Shown in pieces: positions 10,850 through 23,583 of a stretch of 64,000 nt of DNA. Under the pieces are notes generated by a model. It was given only the letters and a program-made list of their open reading frames with translations, was not told the origin of the DNA and made no database searches. Both the position numbers and the translations under genes were made by a program. Numbering within the stretch: the stretch's first letter is position 1; every line of letters starts with the position of its first letter. The DNA is from Armigeres subalbatus (taxonomy: Eukaryota > Arthropoda > Insecta > Diptera > Culicidae). The DNA lies in contig NC_085140.1 of the NCBI RefSeq assembly GCF_024139115.2, positions 32,847,806 through 32,911,805 on the forward strand, given 5' to 3'.

Positions 10850-11925
10850 CCAACGGGGAAGGGTCGTTTGGCTGAAATCCATTTGGCTGAAAAAAAAGTG
10901 AAAAATCAGAAGTTAGAAATGATAAGTGAGAAGAGAGGCGTCTTACTTCACCCTTTCCAATTTTCACTTACTTACTTTTCATTGTGAGAAGTGAGACATT
11001 TCACTTCTCACTAATCATTTCTCACTTCACACTGTACAAAGTAAGACGAGCGAAGTAAGAAGTAAGACGCCTCATTTCTTTCTTCGGACTACTCACTTTC
11101 CACAGTGGGAAATGTGAAATGAGAATAATTAATTAAAAATGAAACGTCCCACTTTACACTAATCATTTCTCACTTCTTACTGCGAAAGGTAAGTAGTGCT
11201 ATTTGTGGTTATGGCGTCCAGTCTTCTTATGCTCCAAAACGGGTTTTACGTTTTTATCCGACGATTCGGTTACATATGAGGGTTAGAAGCAGAGGGGTGT
11301 AAGTGACATTTTGGTCAAAATTGAGTTGACCACAGGAAAAAATGCTTTGGTTTTAAAGCTTTGCGGCAATATGTTGATACAGCTTGTACGTTGTTTTGAA
11401 AAAATGTGAAAATTAGTAATTGTTTTACCTTCCATACAATTTGTATGGAGCGAAAAAATATTGAAAAACTTTGCACCCGTTTTTCTCGAAACTAACTTTT
11501 TGTCATTTACACCCCTTTGCGTTTGACCCCCTCATATATTGTACCTTTATCAAGGAGTCTGTGGACAATGAATAATGCATAAGTAGACCAAAAGCCATAA
11601 CCTCAAATATCACCATCATAGTCGAACTCTCCTAGAAAGGTGAGTAGTGCGAAGTGAGAAGTGAGTTGTCGCCTTACTCACTTTTCAAAGTGAGTAGTGA
11701 GGTATGAGGAGTGCGAATTAAGAAGTGAGACGTCTCACTACTCACTTCTCACGGTGAAAAGTGAGAAGAGCGAAGTAAGAAGAAAGACATCTCTCTTCGC
11801 AGTGAGAAGTGAGAAATGATAATTGAGAAATGACCAGTTCGGCCAAATAACCTGCCCAGCCAAATCACCTGTTCGGCCAAATTACTTGTTCGGCCAAATG
11901 ACCTGTTCTTTCAAATGACCTAGTG
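10850..11925. repeat. GGCCGAAA / GAGAAGTGAG composite repeat, left half
   Basis: The head GGGGAAGGGTCGTTTGGCTG (from about 10855) matches the heads at 55955 and 56504. It is followed by degenerate GAGAAGTGAG/CTCACTTCTC arrays (10910-11200 and 11640-11850) and then by GGCCAAATGACCTGTTC units (11830-11917). Between the arrays (11200-11635) is unique AT-rich sequence. The right half of the same repeat resumes after the hAT insertion, at 13377-13430. Confidence 0.65.
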
Positions 11926-13368
11926 CAGTGGTCCCCAGCATGCGTATTATCTAGGGCCGCATAGCAATTTTGAACTGTTGAAGCGGGCCGCAGTACATTT
12001 GCAGGCTTTGCTCTTCGTTTCATGTAGAATTTTACAGCTTCATCAACACTATTTTTATTATCTGTTTCACATTTCAGTTAAATTTGTTGTGATGAATCTT
12101 CTTTAAAAAACATACTTGTAAAAACATTTTATTCTACGGGTTTTATCACCGTAGCTGACTTTTCAGCATAGTTTGCAGAACATATTAATCTATTTTCCCA
12201 AATTATCATATGTTGTCCGATTCAAGGATTCTGATTTATTTGAAGGATTATTGTTCACTGCACACAACAGTAACGATTCCTTAACCTTATTCTTTCGGTT
12301 CAAGGGCTTTAAATATGTGCATAAATACATGGAATAATTTTATTTCCTATTTGGACATTCAAGCTTTTGAAATCTCCAATTCTGTGCCATTGAACAGATA
12401 AAAATTAAGATTTCGAGATACCATTGATCATAACTTGTCGTGTCAAATAACGATAAATATGTTTCCAAAGCCAGGTGAACTTGCCAGTAGTTTTGAATAG
12501 AAATCGAATAAATCTGAATTCCGCACTAAGTATTTACCGTGTTTCTAGATTTCCGGTCAATTGAATTTTACAGAAACCTTTTATTCATCAACTAATGAGG
12601 AAATTCTTGACTTTGTTAAATATTTTAGGTACCATCGTTCGAGGGTTCTTTTGACAAATCGGGGGCTATTTTGGACATTTTTAAACAAGAATTATAACGT
12701 AAATGACTCTCAAATTGCCATTATCATCATCCGGGTGTCGTGTTGATAGTTGGATGGCCACTTTCAGTTTCAAATTTGATATTTTATCCGTTTACTTTTT
12801 TTTAGAAAATCCAATGTAGCCCCCGGAGTCAAAAGCTGCCTTGCAGTACAGTAGCGTAAAGTATCTTGGTATTCAGCTTATTTTATGGAGTTGAAAATAA
12901 AACAAATATAAATTTTGCCAAACCCTAACTTGCATTGAAAGTTTCCTTATTTCAGAGCAGTATATGGCAACATTAGTTTGACCAGCAGTTTAACATTTAG
13001 TTCGATAGAATCTGCGAAAAAATGACGAAGTAGCTATTTTCATAGCCCGGGGCAACACCATCGAAGTTGGCCTACGTAACATCTTTGAAGTGATGAATTG
13101 TCACGCTTAGAATTATAGGGGCGTGTATTGATCAATTTCTCTAAATTAAATTTTTAATTATTCATGATGGTGCTTAAACATCGTAATTATGTAAACTTGA
13201 CAGCTTCCCTGAGTATAACAAAAAACTGAGCATGATGAGAAGCGTTTCGTGTCATCTAAAGGTTATCAACGGGCCACATGTAGTGTAGATTCTGAAATCC
13301 TTCGCGGGCCGCAGGTAAAGGCTTCAAGGGCCGCATGCGGCCCGCGGGCCGCACTTTGGGGATCACTG
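11926..13368. mobile_element. Non-autonomous hAT-family transposon
   Basis: The 1,443-bp element has 12-bp terminal inverted repeats CAGTGGTCCCCA / CAGTGATCCCCA. It is flanked by a perfect 8-bp duplication ACCTAGTG (11918-11925 and 13369-13376). Both subterminal regions carry GGGCCGC/GCGGCCC motifs, a known feature of some hAT families. The CAGTG terminus and 8-bp duplication define hAT. The longest open frame is only about 60 codons, so it must have used transposase from elsewhere. It splits the GGCCAAA repeat, so it is younger than that repeat. Confidence 0.9.
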
Positions 13369-13376
13369 ACCTAGTG

Positions 13377-14092
13377 GTCTGTTTGGCCAAAAGGTATGTT
13401 GGGCCAAACCACTTTCGGCTTAGTGTCCTTCGGCCGCATGGTTTTTTTTTTGCAAAACGGCTCCTCCCCCATTCCAACACCGATCCATTGAGCTCCCTCA
13501 AATTTCCTTTTATTTTTACTTTCACGAAAAATTCAGAAATTTTGGAAGAACCCTTCCAAGTTCATCGAAAGAGATAGTCGCGGTTTCTCACAGAAACCCT
13601 CCTGAACATCTAGAAAGGAGTGTGAGCGTCTGGACAACTTTTTTCACACTACGACTTGTTGGGATATCGTGCAGGATGAAACCCGTCTCCCAATTCTATT
13701 GACTCATTCGTAACTAACTCTCTCATTAAATTTATGTGCATGCTGGAGTTTTTTTTAACTATTGAGAAGTACAGCAAGCAAGTAAAACAAATTTCCTTAC
13801 TTTCAAACTAGGAATGCATATCGAGGGATGAGCAGCCTACCGTTTTCCGATGTGTATTTAATGTACAATAATATTTTGACCACTCGTTCTGGTTTCAAAT
13901 ATACATCAGGTAAGAAAATAGCAGTAAGAATTAAGATCATGTGATTAGAAATTTAGTAGCGATAGAAAGACGGATTTCGATACAGAACATTTCTACAAAT
14001 AATTTATCCCAATTTTATATAAAAGTTCATTAGAATGTAGCAAATGCTCAAAGTTAATGTCATCATAGTTCCAACGTTCATCCTATCAAAAA
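13377..14092. other. Right end of GGCCAAA repeat and AT-rich DNA
   Basis: Positions 13377-13435 hold a few GGCCAAA/TTCGGCC units. The rest is AT-rich, without domains or inverted repeats that I can support. Confidence 0.4.
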
Positions 14093-14748
14093 CAAATCAA
14101 TGAAACATGCGTATGCTTAGCTTAGCTTAGCTTAGCTTTGACTGACTACACATATCTATGGTTGCTACTCCGTGATTGACCAGAATCAGTGAAATTGCAC
14201 AAAGAATCAACTGAATGATTGACTGGGATTGTTCAAGCATTCTCATTGTGCAAGTTTCAGTGACTCTAAAATTCAAATGATCAATAACGGCGCCGGCCAC
14301 GTCCTTGTAGTCAGTTAGGAAGAAGGAAGGAATATTAGTAGGTGGTTTTTGCTATTTGAAGACCGTGTTTACCTCTGCGTCTCCACAAAAACCACAGGAA
14401 GGATTATCAGTTAATTGGCAGGCATCGTTGGATCTGGATTCACTCTGATAAGCGATACGACCGTGTCATTCTTTATACACAGTGATTTTACCTAGCCATG
14501 AATCGGGCGCGAAAAGTAGTACAAACTAACTACCGGCCTACCGGGCGCGCAATGCAGAACACAATATTTCGACCGATCGCGCGATCGTCGTTCTGCTGTC
14601 CGAAACAAGAGAAATCTCGCACTGACCTGATTTTTATTACCGGCCGCGCAAAGCAGAACACAATATTTTGGCCGATCGCGCCATCGCTCTGCTGTCCGAA
14701 ACAAGAGAAATCTCGCACTGAACTCCAAATCAATGAAACATGCGTATG
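14093..14748 (-). mobile_element. Minus-strand retroposon with (TAAGC)n tail and 23-bp target duplication
   Basis: Perfect 23-bp direct repeats at 14093-14115 and 14726-14748 (starting CAAATCAATGAAACATG) flank a 610-bp insert. Read on the minus strand it ends in four to five TAAGC units (14116-14136), the tail of the retrotransposon. Its 5' part (14540-14725) is a tandem duplication of a CpG-rich block starting TCAGTGCGAGATTTCTC, resembling a promoter-bearing 5' UTR. The 3' part is LINE-like untranslated sequence. No coding region lies between, so it looks like an internally deleted LINE derivative. Confidence 0.75.
14540..14720 (-). repeat. Tandem duplication of about 100 bp in the retroposon 5' region
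   Basis: Two copies of the block GCAGAACACAATATTT ... CTGTCCGAAACAAGAG ... TCTCGCACTGA lie head to tail, differing at several sites. Each includes a minus-strand TCAGTGCG, which is close to an insect initiator. Confidence 0.8.
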
Positions 14749-14789
14749 GTCGATTTACTCCCGGTCGAGGTAAGTCCCCATAAAGTACA

Positions 14790-16516
14790 GTTTCTCATTT
14801 TTTCATCGCGTGTTGCGTCGTATTCTCGCCGAACATTGGAACAAAAATGGCAAAGAGAGTAATAGTTCTGACTAGGACTACAGCAGTCGTAGGCTCCCGT
14901 GAATTTTGGACCTTGAAAACACATCGGAACCACTCCAAACCCTACAAATGCAACGGTAGTCAACGGTACGTTGCCATCGAACCCGTTTCTTCTACGCATC
15001 TCCGTCGAATCGTTCCTCGGAGGAACAATCAAAAGTGCCAACAAATAGAACAAGGGCTAGCTATGTCCTAAAAGTGAGGAGTTATAGGTAGCTGAATGAC
15101 GGTACCGCAGTGTCGATAATCGAGCACCTGCAAATCAACACAGTTCGCTGTGTAGTGCCAAATGTGGACGCAGTTAAAGTGCCAGATGATTATCTACTCA
15201 ACCAGCTCAAGACCAAGGAGTACGAGCCTTACACCAGATAAGTAAGAAGCTACTCGCCGGTAAGTTGGTTAACACACCCACAATAATCTTTACCATCACA
15301 GGTACAGTAATCCCGGAATACGTGAACTTCTGTTGGTCCTGTCATGCGCAACTACTACCCCAACTTCAAGAAGTTGTTGCGAGTTCCGTTGTTCAGACTT
15401 CAGGCATACACTTCAGACCTTGCATGGAACAAGCCTGCGGCAATTGATCCAATCTTCATTCAATAGACTCGGCAATGGCCCCGGACGAAGCCTCTGACGT
15501 ACCAACCAACCAGCCATATTGCCCAATAGCAGGGATTGAGTCCTAAAGCGAAAGAGCAAGTCTCTCACTTATCATCTTATCATCTGTATACATATACGAT
15601 ATGTAGCATACCGCGAGAAACTTTTTTCGCAAGTTGACATGATAGAGAACTGATTCGGGATGGTATACCCCATGATAAATTTCTTTTAGAAAGCTCCAAA
15701 TGTGGGGAGCACTGGCTCTGATGATGCATTTCAACTTGTTCTACACAGCTGTGCAGTAACCAACACGAAAGGAGCGAAAACAAAGCGAGAATCACCATTT
15801 TTCTGTGGGAGTTGCCTATCCGATTTTATTTTTTTGCACTTGTGTACAAGTTTGGTAAATTTGTTATCATGGCTTGTTATGATTCGGAACAGTTTTTACC
15901 TCTCTTTTAACGTTGTTCGTTATCCATTGAGAGCGATTTCTGCCCAATAGTCAATTCTTCAAGTTCGGTAAAAACAATGATACCAAACTTCAAGCAGCCT
16001 CAAGGAAGTTGAAAACCAACAGATACGAATGAATGAGGAAGTCTCGTACTTCCAAGCCGGGAAGTACTTCTAGACACGTTCCGGCTCTGGTCAAACAGGA
16101 TCATGCGCGAAATCCACCACAGCAAGCAACGACCAGGAAATCCAGAAACTATGAAAAACATCGCCGAACTACGCCGAAAACCAGCAAGCAAAGCAAACCA
16201 GCGGAGTTAGCAAACGCCTGGAAACCGTTCGGAAAAGTTATACCATTCAAAATATAATCCACACAGTTTCCGACCTAACACTCGGAAGACTGCAAAAGAA
16301 AAACCTTGACGTTAATTATAAGATCATTGCCAAGATACGTACCATGGTCCAAACAAACACCCAATAAACAGGAGGTCCAAGCAAACACCCAATTTAAGGA
16401 GGCCCATATACAGATGTGCTCGACTTGCAATTAGCGGCAGTGCAAAGCAACGATGTTTCTACAACATCTTCGGAAACGATGGACACGACTACGCAAACAC
16501 CGAAATGGGGCCGCTC
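14790..16516 (+). pseudogene. Decayed non-LTR retrotransposon, probable ORF1 region
   Basis: The GC content and codon-like texture differ from the AT-rich surroundings, and short plus-strand frames keep stretches such as GTVIPEYVNF (near 15301) and a Lys/Arg/Thr-rich region (16033-16257), as in the basic ORF1 tails of I-like LINEs. There are many stops and shifts. The link to the endonuclease remnant downstream (17390-17830) is inferred from order and strand. No domain can be assigned with certainty. Confidence 0.35.
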
Positions 16517-16744
16517 CACGGTATACAAAAAACAAGGTAGGCTCGTTAGAAAAATGACACTTCGAATGTGACGCATGTTTTATCGCCACATGTTGGAGTA
16601 CAAAAGTAAGCATGCTGCGACCGTAGAGCATCGTCTCGGTCCAGCTTGTGCGAAGATAGCAGTGACGTCACATGTTTACATTCAAACTGAATGTTTACAT
16701 ACATGATGAGACTGCCTTGTTTTTTGTATGCCGTGGGGCCGCTC
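16508..16744. mobile_element. MULE-like MITE with 9-bp target duplication
   Basis: The 219-bp element (16517-16735) has inverted repeats of about 30 bp beginning CACGGTATACAAAAAACAAG on the left and CACGGCATACAAAAAACAAG on the right. The exact 9-bp duplication GGGCCGCTC lies at 16508-16516 and 16736-16744. A 9-bp duplication is characteristic of Mutator-like elements. It encodes nothing. Confidence 0.8.
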
Positions 16745-16919
16745 CCTAAGGGACTACGGACACAGCAGTGACTCAATGACTACTGAGGTGCGGTAGCAAA
16801 GGAGAAACAGACAGTGTTTTAATCCACAAGCCAACAACACAAATCATCTTCGATAATAACAATAACATTGACAAACAGAATATAAATGTAAAAACTGAGC
16901 TTCATACCCAAGAGCCAGA

Positions 16920-18200
16920 TACTATTTGGGAACACAGACAACACTCAAGCCGCAGATGGGTGCCCGAGTAGCCGAGGTCCTGTCCATGCGGACGCTGCAC
17001 CCCAACGGGAACTGGCGGACATCCCCCGACGCTCGGCCACCCACCACAAGGACCGGAGTAACCCTCTGCTATTTTTTACGATAAGCTCCATACAAGAAAG
17101 TTTTGCCCGGTTTGAAAGTTTTGATACAGCGCCGCTTCTATAGCGGTAGCAGCAATTGATTGCGGCGAGGAACTTGCCTCCGGGAGAACTCTGTGGGAAT
17201 TGAAGAGGTCAACTCCCTGCTTGAGCTCTCCAACCACTCATCTCTGCTGTTTGTGTTTTCCAAACCGTCAGCACCAAGTCGTCAACCAAAGGTTCCTTAA
17301 TTCCAGTCGCAATGTAACCTCGACAGTTTCATCAACAATCTCTGCAATCTGGAATTACTGGTGTCTATCTCCGAACCCCTCGTGATAGCCCACCAGGAGA
17401 CAGGACCACATCAGCCGTCATGAATCATTGGACCATTGATATTGAAAAAAACATATACCAATCAGTCGCCGTGGGAGTTCTAGAGGACATCCTTTTCTTC
17501 GTAATCGTTAAGGAAGCAGATTTCTCGTTAACCGCCGTCAGGATACAGTGGCCTTCTCCGTTACCGTAGTATCCGTCTACACCCCAAATGAAAAAAATTC
17601 CGACTTCCAGAGAAATTTAGCGTTGACCTTCAAGAAGCTGCCGAGACCGGCAATTGGCCTGGGCACGTGAATGGCCACCACCACTCTTGGGGTAGCTATT
17701 CTAACTACGTCCTAGGAAACGCCTTCTTCAACACAGCATGCAAAACTGATCGTGTCATTCTCAACGACGGCTCTCCCACTTTCCGGCATGAACATGTGCA
17801 GTGAGAATCCGACTGCGTCCCAATCCTCGTGGCATCCGATAAAAATTACCCGAAGACCGAGGTGGATGCACGACTGAGCAGACTGGAAAGGTTACAAACT
17901 AGAAATTGGTTGAGTGCTGAATACTAAGCCGCCAACTTCCGTCACTGAGCTTTCGGAGGTAATTCTCCGCGAAGAACAGAACATGATCCCAATCAAAATC
18001 AATAGCAGACGTAAAGCATTCCGAGCACTCAAGGGGGGAAAGTACGACTACAACCCGATAGTCCCGACCTGAAGAAGCTACGTTCTGAAGACCTGATGGC
18101 CCGGAACGGCTGCAGCAGTGTGTAAACTGTTTCCAGGAAATGGGCACAGGTAAATCTTTTGGCCCAGACAATATGGGATACAAATGGTTAAATGATACGC
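16920..18200 (+). pseudogene. Non-LTR retrotransposon endonuclease remnant
   Basis: At about 17665-17805 one plus-strand frame reads VNGHHHSWGSY and then DRVILNDGSPTFR. These correspond to the Asn-x-His-His-x-x-Trp-Gly and Leu-Asn-Asp-Gly-x-Pro-Thr blocks of the apurinic-like endonuclease in I/Jockey/LOA LINEs. The Asp before Asn in the first block is His here, and the frame stops at the TGA near 17800. Upstream (17390-17640) other frames preserve endonuclease-like text. The copy is old, heavily mutated and has no RT domain. Confidence 0.6.
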
Positions 18201-18568
18201 TTCCTGAAAAATGAAAAGAAGGGGTGCAGGGCCATTTAGTCACTAACAGGAATTGTAATATCATCTGGGAACAGAAAAAAATATTTACTTGTGCAAAGAT
18301 ATTATCCCTTATAAAAAAGCACTCTGGGAAGATATTAGGTGTACTCATATGTGAATTGTGGCGTCAAATTGTTGATTCAGTGTTATCTGTTTAGATGTTA
18401 ACTAAATAAATGAAAATAAATGAAATATGTGCATGAAGACCAGTGTTGGGAAATGTACAGTAAAACACTGTGATTATGCGAATGTTTACATTTTATCCGG
18501 TCAAATTTCACGCACCGCACAAACCGAAACAGTTTAAAAAAAACCCAGATTAATCCACCTAGCGGTGA
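18200..18568. other. AT-rich spacer
   Basis: No repeat or coding signal is seen between the LINE remnant and the satellite element. Confidence 0.3.
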
Positions 18569-19045
18569 TGGTGCCTTTCTCGTTCGTTCAAAATTTTTGG
18601 AAAAATCTAAAATAACACCAATATGTGGATTGGTCTTATTTTTCATATTTGTTTATATGCATAAAAAAATCTCGCCAAACGCAATTTGTTGCAAACAAAT
18701 CGGATGAGCATAAGAGCAAAAAATGGCATTTTATTTTGTAGTTTTAAAATTGTTTTTTTTGCCATAACTTTTGATCCAATTGTACGATCCGGCCAAGTTT
18801 CTATAGGAAACAATGGGACAAGATTCTGCGTCGAATGCAATCTGATGCGAGAGACCTGAGAAGAACACATATTGCACATCAATCACAGTAACTTATATAT
18901 GACCGGATTCAGTCAAAATATGGTTACTGCAACCAGATTTGTTGAACTTGTGTTGCTTGGGGAATAGATGAAGTCTAAGTGCTAAAAAAGAAGCTAGACT
19001 TTTTTGAACTCTTTTTCACAATAAATAGTAATTTTACCAATAAAT

Positions 19046-19588
19046 AGGATAAGTGCCAGAAAAATGAGTGACATTTTTTACGTGATTTTTTCGTATGAAT
19101 TTGTATTTTGGCCATAACTTTCGATCCCATAGTCCGATCTGGCCAATTACAAATAGGAAACAATGGGACAGGATTCTGCGTCGAATGCAACTTATTGCGA
19201 GCAAATCGGTTGAAGATAAATGCCCGAAAATGAGTTACATTTTTTACGCGATTTTTTCGTATAAATTTGTATTTTGTCCATAACTTTTGATCTCATAGTC
19301 CGATCTGGTCAATTTCAAATAGGAAACAATGGGGCAGGATTCTGCGTGAAATGCAACTTGTTGCGAGTAAATCGGTTTAAGATAAGTGCCCGAAAAATGA
19401 GTGACATTTTTTACAAGATTTTTTTGTATGAATTTGTATTTTGGCCATAACTTTTGATCCCATAATCCGATCTGGCCAATTTCAAATAGGAAACAATGGG
19501 ACAGGATTCTGCGTCGAATGCAACTTGTTGCGAGCAAATCAGTTAAGGATAAGTGCCCGAAAAATGAGTCACATTTTTGAGCAGTTTT

Positions 19589-19675
<87 letters not shown>

Positions 19676-22117
19676 TCACCTCAATTCGTCGAACTGAGTC
19701 GATTGGTATATAACACTATGGGTCTCCGGGCCTTCTATAAAAAGTTTGTTTTTGGAGCGATCATATAGCCTTTACCGTATACTTAGTATACGAGAAAGGC
19801 AAAAATGGTAAAATTTTCGATCCCATAGTCCGATATGGCCAATTTTCAATAGGAAACAACGGGACAGGATTCTACCAACTTGTTGTGAGCAAATCGGTTA
19901 AGGATAAGTGCCCGAAAAATGAGTGACATTTCTTACAAGATTTTTTTGTATGAATTTGTATTTTGGCCATAACTTTTGATCCCATATCCGATCTGGCCAA
20001 TTTCAAATAGGAAACAATGGGACAGGATTTTGCGTCGAATGCAACTTGTTACAAGTAAATCGGTTGAGGATAAGTGCCCGAAAAATGAGTGACATTTTTC
20101 ACGCGATTTTTTCGTATGAATTTGTATTTTGGCCATAACTTTCGATCCCATTGTCCGATATGGCCAATTTCAAATAGGCAATAATGGAACAAGATTCTGC
20201 GTCGAATGCAATTTGTTACAAGTAAATCGGTTGAGGATAAGTGCCCGAAAAATAAGTGACATTTTTCACGCGATTTTTTCGTATGAATTTGTATTTTGGC
20301 CATAACTTTCGATCCCATAGTCCGATCTGGCCAATTTCAAATAGAAAATAATGGGACAGGATTCTGCGTCGAATGCAACTTGTTGCGAGCAAATCGGTTA
20401 AGAATAAGTGCCCGAAAAATGAGTTACATTTTTCACGCGATTTTTTCGTATGAATTTGTATTTTGGCCATAACTTTCGATCCCATAGTCCGATCTGGCCA
20501 ATTCCAAATAGGAAATAATAAGATAAGATTCTGCGTCGAATGCAACTTGTTGTAAGTAAATCGGTTGGAGATAAGTGCCCGAAAAATGAGTGACATTTTT
20601 TACGCGATTTTTTCGTATGAATTTGTATTTTGGCCATAACTTTCGATCCCATAGTCCGATCTGGCCAATTTCAAATAGGAAACAATGGAACAGGATTCTG
20701 CGTCGAATGCAACTTTTATCGAGCAAAGCGTTTAAGATTAAGTGCCCGAAAAATGAGTGACATTTTTCACGCGATTTTTTCGTATGAATTTGTATTTTGG
20801 CCATAACTTTCGATCCCATAGTCCGATCTGGCCAATTTCAAATAGGAAACAATAAGATAGGATTCTGCGTCAAATGCAACTTGTTGTAAGTAAATCGGTT
20901 GAGGATAAAATCCCAAAAAATGAGTGTCATTTTTTACGCGATTTTTTCGTAAGAATTTGTATTTTGGCCATAACTTTCGATCCCATAGTCCGATCTGGCC
21001 AATTTCAAATAGGAAACAATGGGACAGGATTCTGCGTTGAATGCAACTTGTTGCGAGCAAATCGGTTGAGGATAAGTGCCCGAAAAATGAGTGACATTTT
21101 TCACGCAGTTTTTTCGTATGAATTTGTATTTTGGCCATAACTTTCGATCCCATAGTCCGATCTGGCCAATTTCAAATAGGAAACAATGGGACAGGATTCT
21201 GCGTCGAATGCAACTTGTTGCGAGCAAATCGGTTAAGGATAAGTGCCCGAAAAATGAGTGACATTTTTCACACGATTTTTTCGTATGAATTTGTATTTTG
21301 GCCATAACTTTCGATCCCATAGTCCGATCTGGCCAATTTCAAATAGGAAACAATAGGATAGGATTCTGCGTCAAATGCAACTTGTTGTAAGTAAATCGGT
21401 TGAGGATAAAAGCCCAAAAAATGAGTGTCATTTTTTACGCGATTTTTTCGTAAGAATTTGTATTTTGGCCATAACTTTCGATCCCATAGTCCGATCTGGC
21501 CAATTTCAAATAGGAAACAATGGGACAGGATTCTGCGTTGAATGCAACTTGTTGCAAGCAAATCGGTTGAGGATAAGTGCCCGAAAAATGAGTGACATTT
21601 TTCACGCAGTTTTTTCGTATGAATTTGTATTTTGACCATAACTTTCGATCCCATAGTCCGATCTGGCCAATTTCAAATAGGAAACAATGGGACAGAATTC
21701 TGCGTCGAATGCAACTTGTTGCGAGCAAATCGGTTAAGGATAAGTGCCCGAAAAATGAGTGACATTTTTCACGCGATTTTTTCGTATGAATTTGTATTTT
21801 GGCCATAACTTTCGATCCCATAGTCCGATCTGGCCAATTCCAAATAGGAAACAATAAGATAGGATTCTGCGTCAAATGCAACTTGTTGTAAGTAAATCGG
21901 TTGAGGATAAGTGCCCAAAAAATGAGTGACATTTTTTACGCGATTTTTTCGTATGAATTTGTATTTTGGCCATAACTTTCGATCCCATAGTCCGATCTGG
22001 CCAATTTCAAATAGGAAATAATGGGACAGGATTCTGCGTCGAATGCAACTTATTGCGAGCAAATCGGTTGAGGATAAGTGCCCAAAAAATGAGTGACATT
22101 TTTTGAGTAGTTTTGCG
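19046..22117. repeat. 167-bp tandem satellite
   Basis: The motif GATCCCATAGTCCGATCTGG starts at 20311, 20478, 20645, 20812, 20979, 21146 and 21313, exactly 167 bp apart each time. About 14 monomers lie in 19803-22117 and a few more before 19590. Variants (for example the AAGCCC/ATCCCA and GTGTCATT block) recur at 501 bp, a three-monomer higher-order period (20874-21140 against 21375-21635). Long open frames on the minus strand are a by-product of the repeat and shift frame each monomer. Confidence 0.92.
19590..19671. repeat. (CA)n microsatellite, first copy
   Basis: An uninterrupted run of about 41 CA units at the junction of monomer and tail. Confidence 0.97.
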
Positions 22118-22231
<114 letters not shown>

Positions 22232-22354
22232 TCACCTCAATTCGTCGAACTGAGTCGATTGGTATATAACACTATGGGTCTCCGGGCCTTCTATAAAAAG
22301 TTTGTTTTTGGAGCGATCATATAGCCTTTACCGTATACTTAGTATTAGGCAAAA

Positions 22355-23145
22355 ATGTACGCCTCATTGTGACATTTTTTTTGCTGATGAGGCAAACTGT
22401 TTGTTTGCTGCAGCCTGCTTGCTGCGTGAGAGTCGAGCCGTCGGTGCGATCAGCATTTGCATGAGATTTCTTGTTTCGGTTCGTGCGCAGCGCAAACAGA
22501 ACAGAATCGAGTCAAATTGCCTGTGGCGCAAAGCCTAGAAAAAATGCTAGCCGTTGGTACTAATTCATCAGTTCTAGCCTCTAAAATAAGCAAGGAGTAA
22601 TAAAATAATTATTTACCACCAAAAACGGTCATACGTCGTGAAATGAGCGTACAGAAACATTAATTCTGGGGAGAGAAAATATTAAAATCATGTTTTGACT
22701 GTCGTCTGCTTGGTCGCGGCTGCTGCTGCGGCTGCCGTGGTTTTGTTTTTCTTTGACTGCGTGGCAGAACGAATGATAAAAAGGAATGTCAACCCCCCTT
22801 AAACAATTTTTGCAAAAATTCGCCGTCTGAAACCAAGAAGCTAACAAAATAAAGTTCCGAAGGGGATCTTTTAAAAATACTCCTGAAAAGGAACCCCAAC
22901 CAAACGCAAGTGTAAACAGTTTTCAAAAAAAGCCCGTTTGAAAACGTCGCAGACTGCAACACCTCCGTTCGGATTTCACACGGAAGCGAATGCGCTGACA
23001 CGCTAGCAAACCTTGGCAGAAGCAGCCAGTATCTTAGTCGAGAAGGCTGGAGGGAGATGCAAAGCATTGGACGAAGATGAAGATCGCCGCAGCCTGGGTC
23101 TCAAGTAAATTTTTTTTTCCGAATGTGGAAAAACGGGGAACGGTC
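22355..23145. other. Unassigned DNA
   Basis: Mixed-composition sequence with no terminal repeats or domains seen. The end (23130-23145) starts a GGGGAACGGTCGT head of the GGCCGAAA repeat family. Confidence 0.35.
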
Positions 23146-23583
23146 GTCGTTTGGCTGAAATCCATCATTAGCATTAGCATTAGCATTGTTACAGTGTAGT
23201 TCGTAGATTGGACACTAGTGATACTCATGTATTATTTTTGAGATCCTTATCTAGAATGCTATCAGAAATCAAGAAGGGAAGTGGTCCTTGATTCCAGGCT
23301 TTAACAAAAATAACAAAATCATGAGGATTACTACTCCTGGCCACGCCCATCTTCACCGTAACTAGGGAGAGGAACGAAGTGATGATGTGGTACTTACTCA
23401 ACGAGAGGCCACCGACTTAGCGACACCCTCATAAGTACCACGGACTTGGATAATGAGGAAGGTATTCGTTGGGTCAGGATTTGCCTGCAGCTGGCAATGT
23501 AACCGTGGTAGATCTTACCCCGTAACACACCACGTAAAGGTGTCTACCCAGCGTTCCGGGTTGTCGTTTGGCTGAAATCCATC
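23146..23583 (-). mobile_element. 5'-truncated LINE with (GCTAAT)n tail and 21-bp target duplication
   Basis: 21-bp direct repeats at 23146-23166 and 23563-23583 (GTCGTTTGGCTG...CCATC) flank a 396-bp insert. On the minus strand it ends in four GCTAAT units (23167-23190). The body resembles a 3' untranslated region and has no RT frame. The target is the head of a GGCCGAAA repeat, which continues at 23584-23640. Confidence 0.75.
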
